Assembly: GCA_030524785.1 (NCBI GenBank)
Contig: JAUNFZ010000006.1
Coordinates: 1 to 58,049, forward strand
Direction: 5' to 3'
Origin: Eubacteriales bacterium
GTDB taxonomy: Bacteria; Bacillota; Clostridia; Lachnospirales; Lachnospiraceae
DNA: 58,049 nucleotides
The notes beneath the pieces were generated by a model. The model worked only from the letters and a program-made list of their open reading frames with translations, was not told the origin of the DNA and made no database searches. The first letter of the stretch is position 1; every line of letters begins with the position of its first letter. Position numbers and translations under genes: made by a program. Shown here in pieces: positions 52,352 to 58,049 of the stretch.

Positions 52352-53137
52352 ATGAAGAAATTATATTTTGGGTCTAACTTAAAGATGTATAAGAATATCA
52401 GAGAGACGACAGATTATCTTATACGCCTGCAGAAGCTGACACAAGACTTAGAACATGAAAAAATTACGCTTTTTATTATTCCGTCATATACATCTTTGGA
52501 TCGGGCTTCCGGTATTACGGATCAGAATCAGATCATGCTGGGAGCGCAGAATATGTGTTGGGAAGAAGTGGGGCAGTTTACAGGAGAAATATCGCCTTTG
52601 ATGCTGCAGGAGCTTGGAATTAAAATAGTAGAATTGGGACACTCGGAACGGCGCCATATATTTGGGGAAACCAATGAAATAATAGGTCAAAAAGTGAAAG
52701 CAGCTCTGGAACATGGTTTTATAGCGTTGCTGTGCATTGGCGAGACAGGAAAAGAAAAACAGTGCGGCATCAGCGATGAAATCCTAAGAATCCAATTGAA
52801 GACGGGACTTTCCAAGGTTTGTGAAGAAGAACTAGATAAACTCTGGATTGCTTATGAACCTGTATGGGCTATCGGAGTAAACGGACTTCCAGCTTCCTCA
52901 GATTATGCTCAGGAAAAGCACCATGTGATTAAAAATATACTTCAGGAACTTTTTGGAGAACCAGGAAAAGCAGTTCCTGTATTGTATGGGGGAAGCGTAA
53001 ATCTGGAAAACGCCGGTGGATTAATTCAGCAGCCGGACATTGACGGATTGTTTGTAGGACGGAGCGCATGGGATGCGGAGAAATTCAATCAATTGATCAG
53101 GGATGCTACGGAAGCTGTAAATATGGAGGTGAGCTGA
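52352..53137 (+). CDS. Triosephosphate isomerase paralogue (probable erythrulose-phosphate isomerase)
   Basis: A 261-residue TIM barrel with the TIM catalytic residues: Asn9 and Lys11 (GSNLKMY), His in ELGHSERRH and Glu in AYEPVWAIG. The loop-6 region AIGVNGLPASSD differs from the canonical AIGTGK form. TIM paralogues beside DhaK-DhaL and RpiB genes are the L-erythrulose-1-phosphate isomerases of erythritol/threitol pathways (LerI). A housekeeping TpiA in this position is less likely. ATG after AGGGAGGCACC, ten bases after the kinase. Confidence 0.85.
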   Translation: MKKLYFGSNLKMYKNIRETTDYLIRLQKLTQDLEHEKITLFIIPSYTSLDRASGITDQNQIMLGAQNMCWEEVGQFTGEISPLMLQELGIKIVELGHSERRHIFGETNEIIGQKVKAALEHGFIALLCIGETGKEKQCGISDEILRIQLKTGLSKVCEEELDKLWIAYEPVWAIGVNGLPASSDYAQEKHHVIKNILQELFGEPGKAVPVLYGGSVNLENAGGLIQQPDIDGLFVGRSAWDAEKFNQLIRDATEAVNMEVS

Positions 53138-53138
53138 A

Positions 53139-53579
53139 ATGAAAATTGCAATAGGCTGTGATCCTAATGCACAGAAAGAAAAAGAACAGATTATACAATA
53201 CATAAAATCAAAGGAGTATGGCGAAGTGGATGACTTTGGGAGTGAAGACCCGATCTACGCGCATACTGCCATTAAAGTGGCGGAGGCGGTGGCGTCTCAT
53301 AAATATCAACGGGGGATTCTGCTGTGCGGCACAGGTATTGGGGTGTCTATAGCTGCCAATAAAGTGCGTGGAGCATACGCCGCTTTGGTAACGGATGTTT
53401 ATTCGGCGAAGCGTGCAAGACTTAGTAATGATGCTAATATTATGTGTATGGGTGCTTTCACCACCGGCTCCAAAGTGAGGGAGGAATTAGTAGACGCTTT
53501 TTTGGAAAATGAGTTTGAAGAAAGCTCCCCATCACAGCCAAAAGTGGATGCTTTTAGAGAATATGACGAAGCACGATAA
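53139..53579 (+). CDS. RpiB-family isomerase (probable tetrose-phosphate isomerase)
   Basis: A 146-residue RpiB/LacAB-type isomerase. Catalytic Cys63 lies in LLCGTGIGVSIAANK. The usual HNxAN motif is SNDAN, with Ser96 in place of the histidine thought to open the sugar ring in ribose-5-phosphate isomerase B. A four-carbon phosphate does not form such a ring, so the change fits D-erythrulose 4-phosphate/D-erythrose 4-phosphate isomerisation (inference). It begins one base after the TIM paralogue stop and is the last gene of the operon. Confidence 0.85.
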   Translation: MKIAIGCDPNAQKEKEQIIQYIKSKEYGEVDDFGSEDPIYAHTAIKVAEAVASHKYQRGILLCGTGIGVSIAANKVRGAYAALVTDVYSAKRARLSNDANIMCMGAFTTGSKVREELVDAFLENEFEESSPSQPKVDAFREYDEAR

Positions 53580-53585
53580 TTTCCC

Positions 53586-53637
53586 GGATACTGTCTGAGG
53601 TTTTTCTGAACGGATGCCTGGGCAGTATCCCTTTTTT
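53586..53637 (+). terminator. Terminator closing the sugar island
   Basis: GGATACTG pairs perfectly with CAGTATCC, followed by C and six T's. It lies between the last sugar gene and the Flp promoter. Confidence 0.75.
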
Positions 53638-53687
53638 CGGCATTATGTGGGGCGCAAGACAAATTACAAAATAGACATCATATACTA

Positions 53688-53716
53688 TTGACATTGCATC
53701 TCAAATAATATATAAT
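53688..53716 (+). promoter_or_regulatory. Promoter of Tad operon part 2 (Flp pilin)
   Basis: TTGACA (53688-53693), 17-base spacer, TATAAT (53711-53716): perfect consensus. ATACTATTGACA and TATATAAT..AACTA.TTCTGAAAT match the part 1 promoter at 14955. A leader of about 160 bases with small stems (GCCG/CGGC, CAGG/CCTG) reaches the pilin start; no known riboswitch recognised. Confidence 0.85.
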
Positions 53717-53883
53717 ACAACTATTCTGAAATTCAAAACTTCTGCCGTATCGGCAAAAAATCCAGATGTTTAGCTTTGATATCAACCGATCCGAAGCAGG
53801 CCTTAAACCTGTTTGGATATAAAAAGTGCAGACGTGTTTGGCCATATTGGCGATATGCTGTGCGAAGAAAGGAGGTGAAGCTT

Positions 53884-54054
53884 ATGGTGAGGTTCCTCAG
53901 AAGATTTCATGAGGAGGAAGATGGAATCGGAACGGTGGAAATTATTTTAATTCTTGTGGTTCTCATTGGTCTTGTAATCATTTTCAAAAATCAGCTTACC
54001 AGTCTGGTAAACAACATCTTCAGAAAAATTGTAAGTCAGAGCAACAGCATTTAA
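53884..54054 (+). CDS. Flp-type major pilin
   Basis: A 56-residue prepilin. A short basic/acidic leader ends EEEDG; cleavage after Gly14 leaves IGTVEIILIL with glutamate at mature position 5, the rule for prepilin peptidase substrates, followed by one hydrophobic helix. The ATG at 53884 follows a near-perfect AAAGGAGGTGA, so high expression is expected; longer in-frame starts lack such a site. It should be processed by the A24 peptidase at 15135 or 56516 and assembled by TadA/B/C. Confidence 0.9.
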   Translation: MVRFLRRFHEEEDGIGTVEIILILVVLIGLVIIFKNQLTSLVNNIFRKIVSQSNSI

Positions 54055-54076
54055 AGGAGGGAAGGATTAGAAAAAA

Positions 54077-55612
54077 ATGAAAAGGTATTATGGAAAAGGG
54101 GCGATCACGGTATTTTTAAGCCTGATCGGCGTGCTGTTTTTGTCCCTTCTCTGTACTGCCGCGGAGTCTGCAAGGATTCAGGGCTGCAGGGCGAAAGCGG
54201 CTGCAGCTCTGGATATGGGGATGTTTTCTGTTATGGGGGAATTTGAAAGGGAACTCTTAGATCATTATGATGTCTTTTTGCTGGACGGAGCGGCGGGAAC
54301 AGAAAGCTACAGCTTGGATAAGGTGAGTGAGGTTCTTCGTGAATATATGGAATACAACGTGGATCCAAATAAGGGAATGTGGCTGAAGGGCTTCGATCCT
54401 TTTACCTTGAAGATGGACACGGCAAATATAACCGGTGTTTCCCTTGCAACGGATGGGAAAGGCGCGGCTTTTTACCAGCAGGCAGTAGGATTTATGAGAG
54501 AAAACTTAGGAACGGAGCTGGCAAGTGCGCTGATAGAACGTATGCAGGAAGGAAAACAGCTTGAGGAAGCCGGAGAACTTTATGAAAAGCGGAACAACAG
54601 CATTACAAAAGAGCTGGCGCAGTTGGAGGAGCAGCAGAAAAAGCAGGAACAGGAGGAAAGAGAAAAGGCGGAGCAGAATGGACAGACAGAAAACCAGGCT
54701 GCAGAGGAGGCGCCGAAGGTGCCGGAATCCAAAAATCCGTTGAGTGTGATAAAAAAATTAAAAAAGAAAGGAATCCTGGCACTGGTGCTGGATGATGGCG
54801 TAGAGATATCTGAAAAGGAACTGCCTTCAGGAAGCCCCTCCGGACGAAATTGTCAGAAAGGCAATCTCCCGGTAGAAAAAACATACGGCGGCTTAATTGA
54901 CGATTTGATTTTTCAGCAGTACCTTTTTGAGCATTTTTCTCTTTTTACAGATAAAGAAAAAGAAGGGGTACTGGATTATGGGCTGGAGTATGTTCTGTGC
55001 GGGAAAAAGAGTGATCTTAAGAACCTAAAGGGCGTTGTGAACCGGCTGCTTTTGATGCGGGAGGGAGCTAATTTCCTTTATCTGGCCGCAGACAGTACAA
55101 AAATGCAGGCCGCGAACGCTTTGGCGGCACTGCTGGTGGGAGCAATTCCACTGCCCGGTTTGGTTACTGTCACCGCCTATGCCCTGCTTTTGGCCTGGGC
55201 CTACGGGGAAAGCCTGCTTGATGTGCGGGAACTTCTGGCAGGCGGCAGAATACCGGTGAAAAAAACTGAGAGTACCTGGAGACTGCAGCTGTCTTCTCTG
55301 GCTGATTTGCCGGCGCTTTTAAAAAGCGCAGACGGTTCTTCAAAGCAGGGGTTGTCCTATGCCCAGTATCTGCAGATGCTGTTTGCAGTAAGCGGAAAGG
55401 GAAATTATGCTATGAGGGCGCTGGACTTAATAGAGGGCTATATGAGGGCACGTCCGGCCACTGCGGCATTTCGGGCAGACCATGCGATAAGCAAAATAAA
55501 AGCGGAGGCCGGGTATACGATCCCGCCGCTGTTTCTTCGGGTTTCCGCTGCGTTTTTGAAAACAGGAAAAATCACTCAAAATTACCAGGCTCAGGGAGTG
55601 TTTGGATATTAA
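54077..55612 (+). CDS. DUF5702-like Tad-locus membrane protein
   Basis: A 511-residue protein with an N-terminal pseudopilin-like helix (GAITVFLSLIGVLFLSLLC, about 8-27), a long extracytoplasmic region with a glutamate/glutamine-rich coiled segment (about 170-230), and a hydrophobic stretch near 350-375. Lachnospiraceae Tad loci usually carry such a protein after the pilin. Its role in pilus biogenesis is unknown; it may be a minor component or assembly factor, like TadG. ATG at 54077. Confidence 0.72.
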   Translation: MKRYYGKGAITVFLSLIGVLFLSLLCTAAESARIQGCRAKAAAALDMGMFSVMGEFERELLDHYDVFLLDGAAGTESYSLDKVSEVLREYMEYNVDPNKGMWLKGFDPFTLKMDTANITGVSLATDGKGAAFYQQAVGFMRENLGTELASALIERMQEGKQLEEAGELYEKRNNSITKELAQLEEQQKKQEQEEREKAEQNGQTENQAAEEAPKVPESKNPLSVIKKLKKKGILALVLDDGVEISEKELPSGSPSGRNCQKGNLPVEKTYGGLIDDLIFQQYLFEHFSLFTDKEKEGVLDYGLEYVLCGKKSDLKNLKGVVNRLLLMREGANFLYLAADSTKMQAANALAALLVGAIPLPGLVTVTAYALLLAWAYGESLLDVRELLAGGRIPVKKTESTWRLQLSSLADLPALLKSADGSSKQGLSYAQYLQMLFAVSGKGNYAMRALDLIEGYMRARPATAAFRADHAISKIKAEAGYTIPPLFLRVSAAFLKTGKITQNYQAQGVFGY

Positions 55613-55631
55613 TATGGGGAGGTGTTTGAAA

Positions 55632-56531
55632 ATGTCCTTTTTGTGCAGAAAAATATGTGGAAATCGAAAAAATAATTTAAATCAGCGAAAGGTTTCAGCG
55701 GGTCTCCTGGCAGAGCGCCTTTATCCTTACGGTGCAAAGAGGGCATTTTCGGGCTCTATGACCCTGGAGGCGGCCTGCGTTGTGCCCTGGTTTCTGTTTG
55801 CTATGCTGGCCATGATGCAGTTTCTGAAAATCATCACAGTGTCGTCGGCGGTGCTGGCAGGAATGAACGACACGGCGAAGGATATGGCGGTTTATGCATA
55901 CATAAGAGAACTTGGCGCCGGCGCAGAACAGGGAGTTGCTTCAGAATTGCTGACCGGCGGGATATCCGCCGCATATGCAAAGGGAAAAGTGGAAAAGAGG
56001 GCGTCCTTTAAGGCTTCAGACGGAACGCTTCATCTCTGGAAATCTTCCTTCACGGGAGAACGCATAATTGACCTGGCGGTAACGTATGAGGCTAAAAATA
56101 CATATACGCTGCTGCCGGTGCCAAAGGTAAAGTCAGCTCTGAGGGCACGGGTTCGGGCATGGACGGGCCGCGACGGGAACGGAAGCGGGAGCGGTCAGGA
56201 GGAGCAGGATGGCGAGGGTGAACAGGAAGAAACAGTATTTGTGACGGAAACAGGCCATGTTTATCATAAAGACGAAAATTGTACTCATATCCGATTGTCC
56301 ATTCACAGTGTATCGAGAGAGCATGTAGCTCATTTGCGAAATGAGTCGGGCGGAAAGTATCACGCCTGCGAACGATGCGGCGGCGGAACGGGAAGTACGG
56401 TGTATATTACAGACTACGGGGACAGGTATCATTCTTCGGCGGGATGCAGTGGATTGAAAAGAAGCGTTTTAAGCGTACCTGTTTCAGAAGTAAAGGATTG
56501 GAGGGCATGTTCAAAATGCGGTGGTTCATGA
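55632..56531 (+). CDS. TadE-like pseudopilin with tandem C-terminal Cys/His modules
   Basis: A 299-residue protein. N-terminal pseudopilin segment SGSMTLEAACVVPWFLFAML, with the glutamate at the +5-type position, then an extracytoplasmic domain. After a Gly/Glu-rich linker (about 185-205) two similar modules of about 45 residues follow, each with V(F/Y)(V/I)T, a YH pair, a single Cys and a closing CxxCGG (ACERCGG, ACSKCGG). The arrangement resembles small zinc sites of the Ada N-terminal type. The ATG at 55632 follows GGGGAGG; upstream starts are weaker. Confidence 0.72.
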   Translation: MSFLCRKICGNRKNNLNQRKVSAGLLAERLYPYGAKRAFSGSMTLEAACVVPWFLFAMLAMMQFLKIITVSSAVLAGMNDTAKDMAVYAYIRELGAGAEQGVASELLTGGISAAYAKGKVEKRASFKASDGTLHLWKSSFTGERIIDLAVTYEAKNTYTLLPVPKVKSALRARVRAWTGRDGNGSGSGQEEQDGEGEQEETVFVTETGHVYHKDENCTHIRLSIHSVSREHVAHLRNESGGKYHACERCGGGTGSTVYITDYGDRYHSSAGCSGLKRSVLSVPVSEVKDWRACSKCGGS

Positions 56532-56941
56532 AGGCAATTCCACTGGTGTATCTTGCCTGGGCAGCCGGCCGGGATATTCGGCAGCGCACTGTGTCTGTGA
56601 GAGGGGCGATCATTTTTGCTGCCGCAGGTGTGCTGCTGCATATGATACTGAATGATGCCCCCGCAGACTGGATGCCGGGCATACTGCCGGGAGGCGCTCT
56701 GATTGCCGTGGGCTTTATGACCCGGGGCGCTGTCGGTTATGGGGATGGTATGGCTATGGCTGTGACAGGCCTGTATCTTGGGGGTTTTGGAGCTGTCTCT
56801 GTGCTTGGCACAGGATTAATGCTTACATTTCCGGTGTCTCTTTGGATGATTGCGGTAAAAAAAGCAGGACGGAAGGAGAGCCTGCCTTTTCTCCCGTTTT
56901 TGCTGGCAGGGTATATGGTATGGCTGATTCTGACACCGTAA
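56516..56941 (+). CDS. Second small prepilin peptidase (A24 family)
   Basis: About 141 residues, multi-pass membrane. The catalytic aspartates are Asp20 (AAGRDIRQRTVS) and Asp77 (the GxGD motif GYGDGMA). Shorter than the peptidase at 15135. GGAGGG at 56500 fits the ATG at 56516; an ATG at 56507 is too close to it. It overlaps the previous gene. It may process the TadE-like pseudopilins rather than the Flp pilin (inference). Confidence 0.78.
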   Translation: MRWFMKAIPLVYLAWAAGRDIRQRTVSVRGAIIFAAAGVLLHMILNDAPADWMPGILPGGALIAVGFMTRGAVGYGDGMAMAVTGLYLGGFGAVSVLGTGLMLTFPVSLWMIAVKKAGRKESLPFLPFLLAGYMVWLILTP

Positions 56942-56968
56942 GGAGATATGGAATGAGGAGGAACGTGA

Positions 56969-57430
56969 ATGAAACGTAAAAGAAAACAGGAATTGAAGGG
57001 AAGTTATACAGTTGAAGCGGCTCTGCTGATGGGAATTTTGATGCCCGTGCTGGTAGGAATTATTTATATGGGGTTTTATCTTCACGACAGGGCTTTTGCA
57101 CAGGCGGCGGCTCATGAGGCGGCAGCCTGCGCAAGTCTTGCGAGGGAGGACAAAAGTACAGATATATCGTCGGGCGCACAGAAATTAGTAAAGGGAAGGA
57201 TGCTGGGCACAAGGGGGATGACGGCTTCAGTATCTGCCGGAACAAAAGAAGTGACGGCGGCGTATGAAGGCAATTTTCAGATTCCGGGAATGACAGCGAG
57301 CCTTTTTGGCACAGGAGGATTGCGTATTCGGACGGCTGTCGTACTGTCTCTGGAACGTCCATCCAAAAGAATACAGAAAATCAGAGGGGCAGTGAAGGTG
57401 ATAAATTCGATCAGGAGGAAGCGTGAATGA
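56969..57430 (+). CDS. TadE-like pseudopilin
   Basis: A 153-residue protein with a basic leader and the pseudopilin segment KGSYTVEAALLMGILMPVLV (Gly, then Glu at about +5), then a small extracytoplasmic domain with Gly/Ala/Thr-rich sequence. Probably a minor pilin in the Tad fibre. ATG at 56969 with GAGGAGGAACGTGA. Shares ATGA with the next gene. Confidence 0.8.
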   Translation: MKRKRKQELKGSYTVEAALLMGILMPVLVGIIYMGFYLHDRAFAQAAAHEAAACASLAREDKSTDISSGAQKLVKGRMLGTRGMTASVSAGTKEVTAAYEGNFQIPGMTASLFGTGGLRIRTAVVLSLERPSKRIQKIRGAVKVINSIRRKRE

Positions 57431-58049
57431 AGCTGTCTTATAAGAGAGATATGACACATAATTATATGGTGCCGGATATTGCGGGAGGCGTTTGTGAGGA
57501 GGACTACCGGATCCGAATGTTGTTGGAAAATCACATTCTGGGGCTGCTTCCCTGCAGCCTTAAAAAGGTAAACTGTCAGACAATGTTCTTCTTTGACATT
57601 ACTTCAAAGCAGTCCATGGAACATATTTATGAAAAGGGAAAGATGAGTGCGGAGGACATCCGTATATTTTTAAGAGGGCTTCATCTTGCGCTGAAGGAGC
57701 TGAAAAAGTATCTTTTAGATACGGACCGGTTGGTTCTGGAACCTCAGATGATTTATATGGATATAGAAAGCCGGGAACCAGCCTTTTGCTATTTGCCTTC
57801 GTATCAGCAGGAAATCACACAGTCCTTTCGGGAGATAGCGGGATATATTCTGGAACATCTGGATCCGGAGGATGAACAGGCAGTGCTCCTTGGATATGAG
57901 CTTTACAGAAGGGCGGGAGAGGAAAATTATAGTTTGGAGCAGCTTTTAAAGCGGTTAGGCAGTCCGATACAAGTGCAGCGTGCGCAGAGCGGAGCAGAAC
58001 CGGAGCGAACGCCTTATATGCAGGACAGGGCAGAAGCGGAACGAGCGTA
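57427..58049 (+). CDS. DUF6382-like Tad-locus protein, partial at window end
   Basis: The first 207 residues are seen (MKLSYKRDMTHNYMVP onward); the frame is still open at the last base. Its N-terminal domain matches the type found at the end of Lachnospiraceae Tad operons, often followed by an FHA domain, which would be off-window. The body has no signal peptide, suggesting a cytoplasmic regulator of the machine. It overlaps the previous gene by four bases. Confidence 0.7.
   Translation, partial: MKLSYKRDMTHNYMVPDIAGGVCEEDYRIRMLLENHILGLLPCSLKKVNCQTMFFFDITSKQSMEHIYEKGKMSAEDIRIFLRGLHLALKELKKYLLDTDRLVLEPQMIYMDIESREPAFCYLPSYQQEITQSFREIAGYILEHLDPEDEQAVLLGYELYRRAGEENYSLEQLLKRLGSPIQVQRAQSGAEPERTPYMQDRAEAERA

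Noticed and set aside
19912-53690. Possible direct repeats or att sites at the edges of the 34-kb sugar region
   Set aside because: The only shared words are promoter parts (TTGACATTG) and A-rich runs; no tRNA, integrase or clear target duplication is visible.
1-58049. CRISPR array, tRNA, rRNA or prophage genes
   Set aside because: No regularly spaced short repeats, tRNA cloverleaf, rRNA sequence or phage structural genes were seen on either strand.

Overview
This looks like a chromosomal window from a gut-type Clostridia, most likely Lachnospiraceae. The reasons are strong AGGAGG ribosome binding sites, many TTG/GTG starts, near-consensus sigma-A promoters, repeated RbsABC-type sugar transporters, a Firmicutes holin-like mini-toxin, and a Tad/Flp pilus locus with the DUF5702 and DUF6382-type proteins typical of that family. 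Species cannot be told from the sequence alone.

Layout. (1) 1-300: a short end of an insertion sequence (IS3-like, body off-window) abuts a small type I toxin gene. (2) 627-14452: a DeoR-controlled catabolic operon (island 1) with an FGGY kinase, a CUT2 ABC transporter, a VOC protein, three tandem DeoC-like aldolases, a HAD phosphatase, a shikimate-dehydrogenase-like oxidoreductase, a cupin phosphoglucose isomerase, a phosphotriesterase-family lactonase, a KDPG-type aldolase and a 2-hydroxyacid dehydrogenase. (3) 14585-14922: a second, complete copy of the toxin with its antisense RNA. The two copies share a 188-bp identical direct repeat that brackets island 1. (4) 15135-19911: the first half of a Tad locus (prepilin peptidase, TadZ, TadA, TadB, TadC). 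(5) 20048-53579: a mosaic of sugar operons (island 2). It holds a GntR-controlled amino-sugar operon, a LacI gene with a LacI-controlled transporter plus PMI-like cupin, a lone AAA ATPase, a DeoR gene divergent from a split transketolase, and a long operon with a fourth CUT2 transporter, a xylose-isomerase-like TIM barrel, a Gfo/Idh/MocA oxidoreductase, a serine hydrolase, two DhaK-DhaL fusion kinases, an AraC-type regulator with a degenerate receiver, a zinc alcohol dehydrogenase, a metallo-beta-lactamase-fold protein, a TIM paralogue and an RpiB paralogue. (6) 53884-58049: the second half of the Tad locus (Flp pilin, DUF5702-like protein, TadE-like pseudopilins, a second prepilin peptidase, a partial DUF6382-like protein).

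How it fits together. The Tad genes at both ends are co-oriented and together form one normal locus, and each half starts from a perfect-consensus promoter of very similar sequence. The simplest reading is that about 34 kb of sugar genes sits inside a pilus locus, although I cannot see target duplications. In island 2 the split transketolase, TIM-barrel isomerase and DhaK-DhaL kinase match the known D-apiose route. The second DhaK-DhaL, the TIM paralogue and RpiB match the known L-erythrulose/D-erythrulose to D-erythrose-4-P route. Branched pentose and four-carbon polyol/ketose catabolism is therefore the leading inference. Island 1 resembles no pathway I can name with confidence. Its combination of sugar-phosphate oxidation and lactonase-type enzymes with three DeoC paralogues, only one of which keeps the whole catalytic triad, is the best candidate here for an undescribed pathway. 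Four complete CUT2 transporters lie in 58 kb, and none of the four binding proteins shows a lipobox.
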